DNA of 64,000 nt, taken from NCBI RefSeq assembly GCF_000455325.1, contig NZ_HG322951.1, forward strand, positions 1,043,031 through 1,107,030, written 5' to 3'. A program made the position numbers and the translations under genes. Below, one piece after another: positions 27,278-40,600 of this stretch. Each line of letters begins with the position of its first letter. Within the stretch, counting starts at the first letter, position 1. Under the pieces are notes generated by a model. The model was not told the DNA's origin. It saw only the letters and a list, made by a program, of their open reading frames with translations, and ran no database searches. This stretch comes from Mycolicibacterium septicum DSM 44393. GTDB lineage: Bacteria; Actinomycetota; Actinomycetes; Mycobacteriales; Mycobacteriaceae.

Positions 27278-30200
27278 TTGACAACATATATGGAACCTGA
27301 TGGTGGAACACTGCCGCTTTCGCGCGGGCAGTTGGATATCTGGCTTTCCCAGGAAAGTGGCCTTGCCGGCACCGAGTGGCAACTCGGCCTTTTGGGCCGA
27401 ATTGACGGCGCGGTGCGGCGAGACCTCCTTGAGCGGGCGATCCGCCAGGCCCTCCAAGAGGCGGAGCCGGCCAGGGCCGCGTTCGTCGAGATCGACGGAC
27501 AGGTCCTTCAGAAGGCGGTTGACTACTCCGACCTGGAGTTGGTGTTCCATGACGTCAGGGACTCCGCCGACCCGGTGCGTAAAGCCCGGGAGATGGCATC
27601 GGCGATTCAGCACACGCCCCTGCCGCTGACCGGTCAGCTCGTGAAGTTCGCCCTCTTCCGGACGCGGCAGGACGAGTACTTCCTGTTCGGGCTGGGGCAC
27701 CACATTTCTGTCGACGGCTTGGGCATGGCACTGGTCAGCCGGCGGATTGCCACGATCTACACGGCGCTGGTCTCGGGCGAGCCGGTGCCGCCGGCATACT
27801 TCGGCACATTGCAGGATCTGGTCGACTGCGAAGTGGAATACCAAGCGTCCCAGAGTTTTCAGGATGATCTGGCCTACTGGCGGGACAACCTTCCACCTGA
27901 GGGTGGTCTCGACCAGGGGCAACCCTCGACGGAGAACGGGCGGGACGCGTACGCGCCCTCGGCCTCGGTCGAAGTCGACCGGGCCGCTGTGGGGCACATA
28001 AAAGAACTGTCCAAGAGCCTGCGGGTCCGTCGATACTCCGTAACCACCGCGGCGTGCGCACTATTGGTGCGAGCGTGGACCGCCAACGCCTCAGAGGTGG
28101 CGCTCGACTTCCCGGTCAGCAGACGCGTGACTCCGGAATCGAAGACCCTGCCGGCCATGCTCGCCGGGGTGGTGCCGTTGGTGCTCAAGGCGCCCCCGGA
28201 CTGGACGGTCGGTGAATTCTGCAGGCACGTCGATTCGCGTATCCGAGAACTGTTGCAACATCAGCGTTTTCCCGTGCACACTCTCAGCGGCGGATCTCGG
28301 CAGGGGTCGAACAGGGTGGCGGTCAACTTCATCCCGTCCCGTCTCACCTTGGATCTGGCCGGCGCCCCCGTCACGGTGTCGTACACCAACCACGGCCCGA
28401 TGGGGCACTTCGGCTTGTTCTTCATCGGAGCGAGTGACCAGCTCTTCCTGAGCACGGCGGGCACCGGGCGTCCGTTCGCGGACTTCGAAGTCTCTGATCT
28501 GGCCGACCGCATTCAACGAGTCCTGGTGGAAATGGCCGCCGACCCGGAACGGCCGCTGTCTTCACTCGATCTGCTGGCCGGGCAGGAACGTGCCGGGCTG
28601 GCCGAGATCGGCAATCATGCTGTGCTCACCCGGCCCAAGGCAGAACCGGTCTCGATACCCGACTTGTTCGCCGAACAGGTGGCCGCTGCGCCCGACGCCG
28701 CGGCACTGACCTTCGAAGGCCGAACGCTGACCTACCGCGAGCTCGACGAGGCGGCGAATCGGTTGGCGCATCTGCTGGCAGCCCAGGGAGCCCGCCCGGG
28801 CGAGCGGGTCGCTCTGTACTCGAGCCGTTCGGCCCGGGCCGTCGTCGGAATGCTGGCGATACTCAAGACGGGTGCGGCGTATCTGCCGATCGACCCGGCC
28901 GTGCCCGCCTCGCGGATGGAGTTCATCCTGGCCGATGCGGCACCGATAGCCGCCGTCACCACGGCGAAACTGCAGTCACGGCTCGACGGCTACCGGGGCA
29001 TCGTGATCGACGTCGACGATCCGGCGATCGAGGCGCAGCCTGTCACCGCATTGCCGGCGCCTGCCCCTGCCGACATCGCCTACGTGATCTACACGTCGGG
29101 AACCACCGGCACGCCCAAGGGTGTGGCGGTCACCCACCACAATCTGACCCAGCTGATGATCTCGCTGGACGCCAGCCTGCCGCGGCGAGCGGTGTGGCCG
29201 CTGTGCCACTCGCTGGGCTTCGACGCCTCGGTGTGGGAGGTCGGGCATGCCCTGTTACGGGGCGGCCGTCTGGTGGTGGTGCCCGAATCGGTGGCCGGCT
29301 CTCCCGAGGACTTCCATCGGCTGCTGGTCGCGGAAGGGGTCAGCGTCTTCACCCAGACCCCGTCCGCCGTGGCGATGCTGTCGCCGCAGAACCTGGAATC
29401 CGCAGTGCTTGTGGTGGCCGGCGAGGCGTGCCCAACCGAGTTGGTGGATCGCTGGGCGGCAGCCGGTCGGGTGATGTTCGATGCCTACGGCCCGACCGAG
29501 ACCACGATCTGTGCGGCGATGAGCGCACCGCTGCGGGCCGGAGCGGCCGAGACCGTCGTTCCCATCGGCTCACCCGTGCCCAGCGCCGCGCTGTTCGTAC
29601 TGGACACCTGGATGCAGCCGGTGCCGACGGGCGTGGTGGGCGAACTGTACGTTGCCGGCGACGGGGTGGCATGCGGATACCTCGGCAGGCCGGATCTGAC
29701 GGCCTCGAGGTTCGTGGCGTGCCCGTTCGGTGGTGTGTCAGGGCAGCGGATGTACCGCACCGGCGATCTGGTGCGGTGGGGCGAGGACGGGCAGCTGCAA
29801 TATCTGGGCCGCGCGGATGAGCAGGTCAAGATCCGCGGGTACCGCATCGAACTCGGTGAAGTGCGTTCCGCGCTGGCTCGGGTGGACGGGGTGGAACACG
29901 CCGCGGTGATCGCCAGGGAGGACCGCGTCGGCGACAAGCGACTCGTCGGGTATGTCACCGGAAGCGTCGATCCGGTTGAAGCCCGGGCCCAACTGGCGGA
30001 CCGACTTCCGCCCTATATGGTGCCCGCCGCGGTGGTGGTGCTCGCCGCGATGCCGTTGACGGCCAACAACAAACTGGACACCCGCGCGTTGCCGGCACCC
30101 GAATACCAAAGCGGGAAGACCGAATACCGGGCTCCGGGTGATGCGGTCGAGGAGATCTTGGCCGGCATCTATGCCGAGGTCCTCGGGCTGGAACGGGTCG

Positions 30201-33200
30201 GAGTGGATGATTCGTTCTTCGACCTGGGTGGCGACAGCATCCTGTCGATGCAGGTGGTGGCGCGGGCCCGGGCGGCGGGAGTGTGGTGCCGGCCGCGTGA
30301 CATCTTCGTCGAGCAGACCGTTGCCCGGCTTGGCGGCGTGGCCAAGCTCGCCGGAGGCGAGGCCGTCATCGACGAGGGCATCGGTGCGGTGGACCCGACA
30401 CCGATCATGCAGTGGCTTCAGGACATGCCCGGTCGCACCGACCAGTTCAACCAGACCTTGGTGATCCAGGCCCCGGCCGGGGTGACCCAGCCCGATGCCG
30501 AGATCGTCCTGCAGGCACTGCTGGACCGGCACGCCGCGCTGCGGCTGCGCGCCGACGTCGCAGATGCCACGGGCGGCACCGACGGCAGTGGTGACTGGTC
30601 GTTGACCGCAACGGACAAGGGAACCGTCAGTGCCCGTGACTGCCTGACCGCGGTCACGGAGTTGTCGGACGAGGCGGTGCGGGGCGCGCGGGCGAAGCTC
30701 AACCCCGCCGATGGGACGATGGTGCGTGCCCTGTGGGCGCAGGACACCCATCAGCTGGCCCTGATCATCCACCATTTGGCGGTCGACGGTGTGTCGTGGC
30801 GAATCCTGTTGGAAGACTTGAACATCGCCTGGGTGCAGCACAACAACGGGCAGTCGGTGGCACTGCCGACCGGTGGCACGTCGTTGGCCCGCTGGTCCGA
30901 GTTGCTGGCCGAACGCGCGCGGGACACCGATGTCGTCCGGCACGCCGACACCTGGCGGGCAGTCGCGTCGACCCCGGCCGCATTGCCACCCGTACAGCCG
31001 GAGTTGGACACCTACGCCAGCGCCGGGCGGCTGACGGTGGCCTTGGACGAAGCGACCACCCGGATGCTGTTGGGAGAGGTCCCTGCGGCATTCCACGCAG
31101 GCGTGCAGGACATTCTGTTGATCGCTTTCGGCCTGGCCTGGGCGGAGTTCTCAGGTGCCGGCGCCGGCAGCGTGCCCATGGGCATCGATGTCGAAGGTCA
31201 CGGGCGCGCCGAAGATCTGGCGCCCAATGTCGATCTGTCCCGCACCGTGGGTTGGTTCACGGCCAAGTACCCCGTGGCGCTGACGGTGGGCCGGGTGCCC
31301 TGGACACACGTGACCGCCGGAGCCTCGGCACTCGGACCCGTGATCAAGGCCGCGAAGGAACAGCTGAGGGCCCTGCCTGACGGATTGACCTACGGGCTCT
31401 TGCGTTATCTCAATCCGGATGTGGATCTGGGCGGATCCGACCCGACCGTTGGGTTCAACTACCTCGGCCGGCTGGGCGCGGGCGGGGTCGACCTGTCCGA
31501 GGATCTGTGGCGGATCAGCCAGGACAACCTGTCGATGACCGACGTGGCTTCGGCCGTTCCGATGGCGCTCGCCCACAGCGTGGAACTCAACGCCGGCACG
31601 TTGGACGGCGCGACCGGCCCACAGCTGCAGGCCAATTGGATGTGGGCACCGTCCGTGCTGAGTCGTGAACAGGTTGACCGGCTCAGCCGGCTCTGGTTCG
31701 AGGCCCTGGCCGGCATCTGCGCCCACGTGGGGTCCGGCGGGGGCGGGCTCACCCCGTCGGATGTCGCCCCGCTGCAGCTGACCCAGGGACAGGTCGACGA
31801 GCTGACCGAGCAGTACCGGATCGCCGATGTCCTTCCGCTGACCCCGCTGCAGAAGGGGCTGCTGTTCCAGTCCAGCGTCGCCGACGATGCCGGGACCGTC
31901 GGGGACGACGTCTACGCGGTGCAACTGGCGGTGACCGTCACCGGTGAGCTCGATCCACAGCGCTTACGCCGAGCGGTGAGTGCGGTCATCGCGCGCCACC
32001 CCAACCTGGCAGCACGGTTCCACGACCAGTTCGGCGAGCCGGTACAGGTACTGGAGGCCGATCCGTTCACCGCGTGGCAGTACGCCGAACCGGCCGACAC
32101 CGCAGGAGATGTCGACGATCGGCTTGAGCAGTTGTGCGCCGCCGAACGCCGGGCTGTCTGCGATCTGGCAGGGCAGCCGACCTTCCGCGCCGCGCTCATC
32201 CGCACCGGTAACGAGCAGCACAAACTGGTCCTCACGATTCACCACATCGTGATCGACGGCTGGTCACTGCCGATCCTCCTGCAGGAGATCTTCGCCGGGT
32301 ACTTCGGGCACCGGCTACCCTCGCCCGCCTCGTACCGGAACTTCGTCAGCTGGCTGGCGGGCCAGGATCACGTTGCGGCAAAGGTGGTGTGGCGCGACGC
32401 TCTGGCCGGGTTCGAGACTCCCACCCTGGTCGGGCCCCCGACGCCGGTGGGGCCCCGGGGCACCGAGTCCTACCGGCTTCCGGCCGAGACCACCCGGGCA
32501 CTCACCGAGCTGGCCCGGTCGCAGCACACCACGGTGAACACCGTGCTGCAGGCGGCCTGGGCGCAGGTGCTCATGGCACTGACCGGCCAGCGCGACGTGG
32601 TCTTCGGCACCGCGGTGTCGGGACGGCCGGTCGATCTGCCGGGCGCCGAGTCGATGGTCGGCCTGCTGATCAACACCGTGCCGGTCCGGGCGAGCATCAA
32701 CGCGGCCAGCACGGTGGCCGATCTGCTGGATCAGCTGCAACGGGTGCACAACGACACCGTCGAGCATGAGCACCTGTCGCTGGCCGAGATCCATCGAGCG
32801 GCAGGGCACGACCGGCTGTTCGACACGCTCTTCGTATACGAGAACTATCCGATCGACACCCAGGCGCTGCTGGGCGCACAGGAGTTGGGCATCACCGACT
32901 TCACCAGCCGCGAGTACAACCACTATCCGCTGTCGGTGGTGGCGATGCCAGGGGAGGAGCTGGGACTGCGGATCGAGTTCGACAGTTGTGTATTCGGCAC
33001 GGACGACGTTGCGGCCCTGGCCGATCGGATGCGACATGTGCTGGAGACCATGGTCGCCGATCCAGCTCGGACGCTCGCGTCGATCGATCTGCTCGACGCC
33101 GATGAGCACGGCCGGCTCGACAGCTGGGGCAACCGCGCTGTCCTGAGCCGGCCGGTGACCGAGCCGGTGTCGATTCCGCAGCTGTTCGCCGGGCAGGTGG

Positions 33201-36200
33201 CCCGCGACCCGGCCGCGGTGGCGCTGACCTGCGATGGCCGGTCGATGACCTATGGTGACCTCGACGATTCGTCAAATCGATTGGCGCAGTTGCTGTCCAG
33301 TCGTGGGGCCGGCCCCGGTAGGCGGGTGGCGATGCTGCTGCCCCGCAATGCCGAGGCCGTCGTCGCGATCCTGGCCGTGGTGAAGACCGGGGCGGCTTAT
33401 GTGCCGATCGACCCGGCGCATCCCGATGCCCGTATCGAGTTCATGCTCGCCGACGCCGGGCCGGTCGTCGCGATCACCACGGCGGGGCTGCGCCATCGGC
33501 TGGAGCCATCCGGTGTGCCCGTGCTCGAGATCGACGACCCCGGTTCTCGATCCGGCGCCGAACTGCCTGCCGCACCTGCCGATTCACCGCTCGCGGTAGT
33601 GCCCGACGACATCGCCTACATCATCTACACGTCGGGAACCACCGGCGCGCCGAAGGGCGTGGCAGTCACGCACCGCAATGTCACCGAACTGCTCGAGGCC
33701 CTCGGCGCCGAACTGTCGGTGGGCCGGGTCTGGAGCCAGTGCCATTCGCTGGCGTTCGACTATTCGGTCTGGGAGATCTGGGGCCCGCTGCTCTCCGGCG
33801 GCCGGCTGCTGGTCGTGCCCGATTCGGTGGTCCGCTCACCCGAAGATCTGCATGCGCTGCTCGTCAGCGAGAAGGTCAATGTCCTGAGCCAAACCCCGTC
33901 GGCGTTCTACGCGTTGCAGACCGCCGATGCACTGGCGCCCGAACTGGGGCGTGAACTTGAGCTGCAGACCGTGGTGTTCGGTGGTGAAGCACTGGAGCCG
34001 CAACGTCTTTCGGTCTGGATGCGGAGTCACCCCGGGCTGCCCCGGATGATCAACATGTACGGCATCACCGAGACCACGGTCCACGCCTCGTACCGTGAGA
34101 TCGGCCGTGCCGACGTCGAGGGCAACTCCAGCCCGATCGGCGTGCCGCTGCAGCACCTGGCCTTCTTCGTGCTCGACGAGTGGATGCGGCAGGTCCCGGT
34201 GGGCGTGGTCGGCGAGTTGTACGTGGCCGGTGCCGGCCTCGCCGCGGGTTACGTGGGCCGTTCGGATCTGTCGTCGACGCGATTCGTGGCGTGCCCGTTC
34301 GGAGCCCCCGGGCAACGGATGTACCGCACCGGTGACCTGGTGCGCTGGGGCGCGGACGGGCAGTTGCGCTACGAGGGCCGCGCCGACAAGCAGGTGAAGA
34401 TCCGCGGCTACCGCATCGAACTCGGTGAGGTCCAGGCGGCTCTGGCCGGTGTGGACGGAGTGCAGCAGGCGGCGGTGATCGCCCGGGAGGACCGCCCCGG
34501 CGACAAGCGTCTGGTCGGCTACGTGACCGGATCGGTCGACCCTGCAACAGCCCGAGCGCTGCTGGCCGAACGTCTTCCGGCGTACATGGTTCCGACCGCG
34601 GTGGTGGCGTTGGACGCATTGCCGCTCACGGTGAACGGCAAGCTCGACACCCGGGCGCTGCCTGCGCCGGAGTACCAGGACGCCGATCGGTACCGGGCAC
34701 CGCACGACGCCGTCGAGCAGATTCTGGCCGGCATCTACGCCCAGGTGCTGGGTGTCGAACGGGTGGGCGTGGACGATTCGTTCTTCGACCTCGGTGGGGA
34801 CAGCATTTCGTCGATGCAGGTGGTGGCCCGCGCCCGGGCCGCTGGTCTGGTCTGCCGACCGCGTGACGTTCTGGTCGAACAGACGGTGGCCCGGCTGGCA
34901 CAGGTGGTGGCATCCGCCGACGGCCAGGTCGTGGTGGTCGACGAGGGGATCGGCCCGGTGGTGGCCACCCCGATCATGCGGTGGCTGCACGAAATCGACG
35001 GTCCGGTAGACGAGTTCAACCAGACCGTGGTGCTGCAGGCGCCCGATGGCGTCACCGAGGGCGACGTGGTGATGGTGCTGCAGGCTCTGCTGGACCGGCA
35101 CGCCATGCTGCGCCTGCGGGTGGAGGCGGTGGACGGTGCGTGGTCGCTGACCGTGCCCGAACCGGGCGCGGTGAATTCCGGTGCCTGTGTGCATGTCGTC
35201 GACGAACTGTCCGACGAGGCGCTGCGCGCTGCGCGGTCACGGTTGAACCCCGCGGTCGGGGCGATGCTGACGGCACTGTGGGTGCCCGGTACCGCAACCC
35301 TCGCGTTGATGATTCATCACCTGGCTGTCGACGCGGTGTCCTGGCGAATCCTCTTGGAAGACTTGAACATCGCCTGGGCTCAGCATCGCAGCGGCCAATC
35401 GGTGGATTTGCCCGCCTCGGGCACGTCCTTTGCCCGCTGGTCGTCGGTGCTGAACGAACACGCCCACAGCCCGGAGGTGGTCGAGCTGGCGCCGGCCTGG
35501 CAACAGGTGGCCGCCACCCCGGCCGCATTGCCCGCGGTGCAACCAGCGGTGGACACCTACGCCACCGCCGGGCAGCTGTCTGTGGAGCTGGACGCCGACA
35601 CCACCGGCCAACTGCTCGGTGCGGTCCCGGCCGCGTTCCACGCCGGTGTGCAGGACATCCTGCTGATCGCCTTCGGGCTGGCGGCAGCGGAATTCCTCGG
35701 CGCCGGTGCCGACCCGATCGGCATCGATGTCGAGGGTCACGGCCGAGACGAGGACCTGGCCGACGGCGTCGACCTGTCCCGCACCGTGGGCTGGTTCACC
35801 AGCAAGTATCCGGTGGCGTTGGCTCTGGACGAATTGCCATGGGAGCAGGTGACTTCGGGTGAGGATGAGCTGGGTGCGGTCATCAAGGCCGCGAAGGAAC
35901 AGTTGCGGGCCCTGCCTGACGGCCTGACCTACGGACTGCTGCGCTACCTGAATCCTGCTGTGGAGCTGGACGGTCCGGATCCGGACTTCGGCTTCAACTA
36001 CCTCGGCCGGCTCGGGGCGGGCGCCGGTGAACTGTCCGACGACCTGTGGCGGATCGATCAGCAAGCGGTGTCGATCACCGCGTCGGCCACGGCGGTGGAC
36101 ACCCCGCTCGGACATACCCTGGAGCTCAACGCCGGCACGCTCGACGCCGGCGGTGACGGCGGTCCTCGGCTGCATGCGACGTGGACGTGGGCCTCGTCCG

Positions 36201-37621
36201 CGCTGAACCACGAGCAGGTCGAAACTTTGAGCCGACTGTGGTTCGAGGCACTGGCCGGCATCTGCGCTCACGTCCGCAACGGCGGCGGTGGGCTGACCCC
36301 GTCAGATATCTTCCCGGCGCGTCTGACCCAGTCTCAGATCGATGAACTGCAAGGCGAATCCGCGATCGCCGACGTGTTGCCGCTGACCCCGTTGCAGCAG
36401 GGTCTGCTGTTCCACACCGAAGCGGGGGAGGCCGGCGACGATCTGTACGCGGTGCAGCTGGACGTGGCAGTGGCCGGTCCGCTGGATCAGGACCGCCTGC
36501 GCGCCGCTGTGCAGGACGTGATCACCAGGCGCCCCAACGTGGTCGCGCGCTTCCACGAGGACTTCGGACTGCCGGTGCAGATCCTGCCGGCGCAACCGGA
36601 ACTCGCCTGGCAATACCTGGATCTCAGCGATACCCCACAACAGGGCGTCGAACAGCAGATTCAGCAGTTCTGCGCCGCCGAGCGCGCCGCCGTCGTCGGG
36701 CTGGGTGATCAGCCGCCGTTCCGGGCCGCAGTGCTCCGGACCGCGGACGACCAGCACCGCTTCGTGCTCACCAACCACCACATCGTGCTGGACGGCTGGT
36801 CGAAGCCGATCCTGTTGCGGGAGATCTTCGCCGGCTATCTCGGCGGCCGGCTGCCGGCTCCCGTCCCATACCGGCGATTCGTCACCTGGCTGGCCGAGCA
36901 GGACATCAGCGCCGCACAGACGGCGTGGCGCAAGGTTTTTGACGGTTTCGACAATCCTGCACTGGTCAGCACCCCGGGGAGGGTGACCCTCGGCCGACGC
37001 GGTGTCGAATCCTTCCAGTTGTCGGCCGAGACCACACAGGCTCTCGGCGAGCTGGCGCGTACCTGCCATACGACGGTCAGCACCGTGCTGCAGGCCGCCT
37101 GGGCACAGCTGCTGACGTGGCTGACCGGCCAGTACGACGTCGCATTCGGCACTGCGGTGTCGGGCCGGCCGGCAGACGTTGCCGGCGCCGAGTCGATGGT
37201 CGGACTGCTGATCAACACGGTGCCGGTGCGCGCGAGGATCACCCCGGCGACCACCGTCGCCAGCCTGCTCGAAGAGCTGCAGGGCGTGTACAACGACACG
37301 TTGGATCACCAGCACCTGGCGCTGAGCGAGATACATCGCGTCACCGGTCACGACCAGTTGTTCGACAGCATGTTTGTCTACGAGAACTACCCGATCGACA
37401 CAGCCGCGCTGTCAGCGGTCGGTGACCTGACGATCACCGGTTTCACCAATCGCGAGTACAACCATTATCCGCTTTCGGTGCAGGCGGTTCCAGGTCATGA
37501 ACTGGGCTTTCGCGTCGAATTCGATTCTGACGCCTTCGATTCGGTGCGCATTGGGAGATTGGTCGCGCGGTTCAGGCGGGTACTCGATGCCATGACCGCA
37601 GACACGAGGGAGCAGTCATGA
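27278..37621 (+). CDS. mps1: Mps1, GPL nonribosomal peptide synthetase (modules 1-2 plus C of module 3)
   Basis: 3447 residues from TTG 27278; an ATG at 27290 is an equally possible start. Domains by nucleotide: C1 about 27290-28560 (HHISVDG at 27698), A1 28610-30110, T1 30120-30340 (Ser at 30236), E1 30400-31740 (HHLAVDG at 30770), C2 31820-33090 (HHIVIDGWS at 32240), A2 33150-34680, T2 34690-34900 (Ser at 34802), E2 34960-36280 (HHLAVDA at 35315), C3 36370-37600 (HHIVLDGWS). The leading C domain fits N-acylation by a fatty acid. A1 has FDASVWE and [10 protein letters not shown], fitting the Phe code. A2 has FDYSVWE, FGGEA and [10 protein letters not shown], fitting Thr. The two E domains fit D-Phe and D-allo-Thr. 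The stop overlaps mps2 as ATGA. Confidence 0.97.
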   Translation: MTTYMEPDGGTLPLSRGQLDIWLSQESGLAGTEWQLGLLGRIDGAVRRDLLERAIRQALQEAEPARAAFVEIDGQVLQKAVDYSDLELVFHDVRDSADPVRKAREMASAIQHTPLPLTGQLVKFALFRTRQDEYFLFGLGHHISVDGLGMALVSRRIATIYTALVSGEPVPPAYFGTLQDLVDCEVEYQASQSFQDDLAYWRDNLPPEGGLDQGQPSTENGRDAYAPSASVEVDRAAVGHIKELSKSLRVRRYSVTTAACALLVRAWTANASEVALDFPVSRRVTPESKTLPAMLAGVVPLVLKAPPDWTVGEFCRHVDSRIRELLQHQRFPVHTLSGGSRQGSNRVAVNFIPSRLTLDLAGAPVTVSYTNHGPMGHFGLFFIGASDQLFLSTAGTGRPFADFEVSDLADRIQRVLVEMAADPERPLSSLDLLAGQERAGLAEIGNHAVLTRPKAEPVSIPDLFAEQVAAAPDAAALTFEGRTLTYRELDEAANRLAHLLAAQGARPGERVALYSSRSARAVVGMLAILKTGAAYLPIDPAVPASRMEFILADAAPIAAVTTAKLQSRLDGYRGIVIDVDDPAIEAQPVTALPAPAPADIAYVIYTSGTTGTPKGVAVTHHNLTQLMISLDASLPRRAVWPLCHSLGFDASVWEVGHALLRGGRLVVVPESVAGSPEDFHRLLVAEGVSVFTQTPSAVAMLSPQNLESAVLVVAGEACPTELVDRWAAAGRVMFDAYGPTETTICAAMSAPLRAGAAETVVPIGSPVPSAALFVLDTWMQPVPTGVVGELYVAGDGVACGYLGRPDLTASRFVACPFGGVSGQRMYRTGDLVRWGEDGQLQYLGRADEQVKIRGYRIELGEVRSALARVDGVEHAAVIAREDRVGDKRLVGYVTGSVDPVEARAQLADRLPPYMVPAAVVVLAAMPLTANNKLDTRALPAPEYQSGKTEYRAPGDAVEEILAGIYAEVLGLERVGVDDSFFDLGGDSILSMQVVARARAAGVWCRPRDIFVEQTVARLGGVAKLAGGEAVIDEGIGAVDPTPIMQWLQDMPGRTDQFNQTLVIQAPAGVTQPDAEIVLQALLDRHAALRLRADVADATGGTDGSGDWSLTATDKGTVSARDCLTAVTELSDEAVRGARAKLNPADGTMVRALWAQDTHQLALIIHHLAVDGVSWRILLEDLNIAWVQHNNGQSVALPTGGTSLARWSELLAERARDTDVVRHADTWRAVASTPAALPPVQPELDTYASAGRLTVALDEATTRMLLGEVPAAFHAGVQDILLIAFGLAWAEFSGAGAGSVPMGIDVEGHGRAEDLAPNVDLSRTVGWFTAKYPVALTVGRVPWTHVTAGASALGPVIKAAKEQLRALPDGLTYGLLRYLNPDVDLGGSDPTVGFNYLGRLGAGGVDLSEDLWRISQDNLSMTDVASAVPMALAHSVELNAGTLDGATGPQLQANWMWAPSVLSREQVDRLSRLWFEALAGICAHVGSGGGGLTPSDVAPLQLTQGQVDELTEQYRIADVLPLTPLQKGLLFQSSVADDAGTVGDDVYAVQLAVTVTGELDPQRLRRAVSAVIARHPNLAARFHDQFGEPVQVLEADPFTAWQYAEPADTAGDVDDRLEQLCAAERRAVCDLAGQPTFRAALIRTGNEQHKLVLTIHHIVIDGWSLPILLQEIFAGYFGHRLPSPASYRNFVSWLAGQDHVAAKVVWRDALAGFETPTLVGPPTPVGPRGTESYRLPAETTRALTELARSQHTTVNTVLQAAWAQVLMALTGQRDVVFGTAVSGRPVDLPGAESMVGLLINTVPVRASINAASTVADLLDQLQRVHNDTVEHEHLSLAEIHRAAGHDRLFDTLFVYENYPIDTQALLGAQELGITDFTSREYNHYPLSVVAMPGEELGLRIEFDSCVFGTDDVAALADRMRHVLETMVADPARTLASIDLLDADEHGRLDSWGNRAVLSRPVTEPVSIPQLFAGQVARDPAAVALTCDGRSMTYGDLDDSSNRLAQLLSSRGAGPGRRVAMLLPRNAEAVVAILAVVKTGAAYVPIDPAHPDARIEFMLADAGPVVAITTAGLRHRLEPSGVPVLEIDDPGSRSGAELPAAPADSPLAVVPDDIAYIIYTSGTTGAPKGVAVTHRNVTELLEALGAELSVGRVWSQCHSLAFDYSVWEIWGPLLSGGRLLVVPDSVVRSPEDLHALLVSEKVNVLSQTPSAFYALQTADALAPELGRELELQTVVFGGEALEPQRLSVWMRSHPGLPRMINMYGITETTVHASYREIGRADVEGNSSPIGVPLQHLAFFVLDEWMRQVPVGVVGELYVAGAGLAAGYVGRSDLSSTRFVACPFGAPGQRMYRTGDLVRWGADGQLRYEGRADKQVKIRGYRIELGEVQAALAGVDGVQQAAVIAREDRPGDKRLVGYVTGSVDPATARALLAERLPAYMVPTAVVALDALPLTVNGKLDTRALPAPEYQDADRYRAPHDAVEQILAGIYAQVLGVERVGVDDSFFDLGGDSISSMQVVARARAAGLVCRPRDVLVEQTVARLAQVVASADGQVVVVDEGIGPVVATPIMRWLHEIDGPVDEFNQTVVLQAPDGVTEGDVVMVLQALLDRHAMLRLRVEAVDGAWSLTVPEPGAVNSGACVHVVDELSDEALRAARSRLNPAVGAMLTALWVPGTATLALMIHHLAVDAVSWRILLEDLNIAWAQHRSGQSVDLPASGTSFARWSSVLNEHAHSPEVVELAPAWQQVAATPAALPAVQPAVDTYATAGQLSVELDADTTGQLLGAVPAAFHAGVQDILLIAFGLAAAEFLGAGADPIGIDVEGHGRDEDLADGVDLSRTVGWFTSKYPVALALDELPWEQVTSGEDELGAVIKAAKEQLRALPDGLTYGLLRYLNPAVELDGPDPDFGFNYLGRLGAGAGELSDDLWRIDQQAVSITASATAVDTPLGHTLELNAGTLDAGGDGGPRLHATWTWASSALNHEQVETLSRLWFEALAGICAHVRNGGGGLTPSDIFPARLTQSQIDELQGESAIADVLPLTPLQQGLLFHTEAGEAGDDLYAVQLDVAVAGPLDQDRLRAAVQDVITRRPNVVARFHEDFGLPVQILPAQPELAWQYLDLSDTPQQGVEQQIQQFCAAERAAVVGLGDQPPFRAAVLRTADDQHRFVLTNHHIVLDGWSKPILLREIFAGYLGGRLPAPVPYRRFVTWLAEQDISAAQTAWRKVFDGFDNPALVSTPGRVTLGRRGVESFQLSAETTQALGELARTCHTTVSTVLQAAWAQLLTWLTGQYDVAFGTAVSGRPADVAGAESMVGLLINTVPVRARITPATTVASLLEELQGVYNDTLDHQHLALSEIHRVTGHDQLFDSMFVYENYPIDTAALSAVGDLTITGFTNREYNHYPLSVQAVPGHELGFRVEFDSDAFDSVRIGRLVARFRRVLDAMTADTREQS

Positions 37622-40600
37622 GCAACGGTTCCAGCCGGACGCTGTTGTCGTTCGACCTTCTCGACGACAGTGAGCACAGCCGCCTCGACGACTGGGGTAA
37701 CCGGTCGGCATTGACCCGCCGGTCTTCCGACGCGGTCACCGTACCCGTCCTGTTCGCCGCCCAGGCGGCCCGCAGCCCCGAGTCCGTGGCGCTGGTCAGC
37801 GGCGACCGATCGTGGAGTTATCGCGAGCTCGATGAGAAGTCGAATCGGCTGGCGAACCTGCTGGCGGATCACGGAGTCGGGCCGGGTGAAACCGTTGCAC
37901 TGCTGATCTCCCGTTCCGCCGAGGCGATCGTGTCGATCCTGGCCGTGCTCAAGACCGGAGCCGCCTACCTGCCGATCGACCCCGCACATCCCGATGACCG
38001 GATCGGCTTCATGCTCACCGATGCGGCACCCGGCATCGCCATCAGCACCGCGGAACTGCGTGCCCGGCTGGACGGCGGCGAGGTGCCGGTGATCGATGTC
38101 GACGATCCCGCTGTCGAGCGTCAGCCGTGCACCGCGCTGCCGGGCCCGGAACCGGACGACCTGGCCTACATGACCTACACGTCGGGCACCACCGGTGTGC
38201 CGAAGGCGGTAGCAGTGACCCACCGCAACGTGACTCAGTTGGTGGAGCGCCTGCATGCGGATCTGCCCTCGGAGCCGGGACAGGCGTGGTCGCAATGGCA
38301 TTCGCTGGTGTTCGACGTCTCGGTGTGGGAGATCTGGGGTGCCCTGCTGCACGGCGGACGACTGGTGATCGTCCCGGAGGCTGCCGCTAGCTCGCCGGAT
38401 GACCTGCAGAATCTGGTGCTCGCCGAAAAGGTGAGCGTGCTGTGCCTGACGCCCTCGGCGGCGGGCATGCTGTCGCCGGAGCGGCTGGAATCGACCACCC
38501 TGGTGGTGGCGGGCGAAGCCTGCCCCTCCGAATTGGTGGAGAGGTGGGCCTCGGGCCGGGTCATGATCAACGCGTACGGGCCCACGGAGGCAACCGTTTA
38601 CGCCGCGATGAGTGCGCCGTTGACGACGTCGGAAACGGCCGGTGCGATCGTGCCCATCGGCTCCCCGGTGCCGGGTGCGGCGTTGTTCGTGCTCGACCAG
38701 TGGCTCCGCCCGGCGCCGGAGGGCGTGGTCGGTGAGCTGTACGTGGCGGGTGCCGGGGTGGCAGTTGGATACGCGCGTCGGTCCGGGCTCACCGCATCGC
38801 GTTTCGTCGCATGCCCGTTCGGCGGTGCCGACGCTCCCGGACAGGTCATGTACCGCACCGGTGATCTGGTCAAGTGGGGCGACGACGGACAGCTGCAATA
38901 CCTGGGCCGCGCCGACGAGCAGGTCAAGATCCGCGGCTACCGAATCGAATTGGGCGAGGTGCAGGCCGCACTTGCCGGGCTCGATGGGGTGACCCAGGCC
39001 GTGGTGATCGCCCGCGAGGACCGCCCCGGCGACAAACGGCTTGTCGGTTACATCACCGGCACGGCCGACCCGGCCCAGATGCGTGCGGCGCTGGCCAAGC
39101 GGTTACCGGCCTATATGGTGCCCGCCGCGGTGGTGGTGGTCGACGCCTTCCCGCTGACGGTGAACGGCAAGCTCGACAAGCGCGCGCTACCGGCGCCCGA
39201 ATATCGCACTGCCGGAGCCGGATACCGCGCGCCGAGCAACCCGGTCGAGGAGATCCTCGCCGACATCTATGCCCAGGTGCTTGGCCTGGATCAGGTCGGT
39301 GTCGACGACTCATTTCTGGACCTGGGCGGTGACAGCATCCTGTCGATGCAGGTGGTGGCCCGGGCTCGGGCGGCAGGCGTGCGGTGCCGGCCGCGCGACA
39401 TCTTCGTCGAACAGACCGTGGCCGGGGTCGCCGAAGTTTCGGTCTTCGCAGATCCGGAGCATGCGGTCGTCGACGAGGGCATCGGTCCGGTGTCGGCCAT
39501 ACCGATCATGCGTTGGCTGCGCGACGTGCAGGGTCCCGTCGATCAGTTCAACCAGACGGTCGTGCTGCAGGCGCCCGATGGGGTGACCGAGGACGATGTG
39601 GTGGTCATGGTGCAGGAGCTGCTCGATCGACACGCCACCCTGAGAATGCTGGCCGAAACCGACGCCGACGGCGAATGGGCGCTGAGCGTGCCCGACAAGG
39701 GTGCGGTGGATGCGCGCGACCGCGTGTCCATTGTCGAGGAGTTGTCCGACGACGCGCTGATCATGGCGTTGACGCAGTTGGACCCGGCCGGCGGGTCGGT
39801 CCTTCGAGCCCTGTGGGTGCCCACCGCCAGCCAGCTCGTGTTGATGATCCACCACCTGGCTGTCGACGGGGTGTCCTGGCGAATTCTGCTGGAAGACCTG
39901 AACATTGCCTGGGCGCAGCACCACAGCGGGCAGCCGGTGCGCCTGCCGCTCGGCGGTACGTCGTTTGCCCGTTGGTCGCACTTGTTGACCGAGCATGCCG
40001 GCGACGCGAAGGTTGTCGGGCATGCCGACCAGTGGCGCAGAGTGCTCGAGGTACCCGCTCCTCTGCCGCCGGTGCGGCCAGACGTGGACACCTATGCCAA
40101 CGCCGGCCAGCTGTCGGTGGAGCTGGATGTCGAGACCACCCGCCAGCTGCTCGGGCCGGTTCCTGCGGCATTTCACGCAGGGGTGCAGGACATTCTGTTG
40201 ATCGCCTTCGGCCTGGCATGGGCCGAATACCTCGGCACCGGCAGCCTGCCGATCAATTTCGACGTCGAGGGTCATGGCCGCAGTGAGGACCTCGGGGGAG
40301 CATGCCCGGACTCCGATGTGGACCTCTCGCGTACCGTCGGCTGGTTCACCACCAAGTATCCGATCGCGTTGGCAGCGCCGGAACTGCCCTGGGATCAGGT
40401 GATTTCGGGTGACGTCGAGTTGGGTTCGGTCATCAAGGAGGTCAAGGAGCAACTGCGGGCCCTGCCCGATGACCTGACCTACGGGATGCTCCGCTACCTC
40501 AACGCCGACGTGGAACTGGACGGGCCGGACCCGACGATCGGGTTCAACTATCTGGGTCGCCTCGCCGTTGGGATGGCGGACCTCGGCGAGGACCTGTGGC

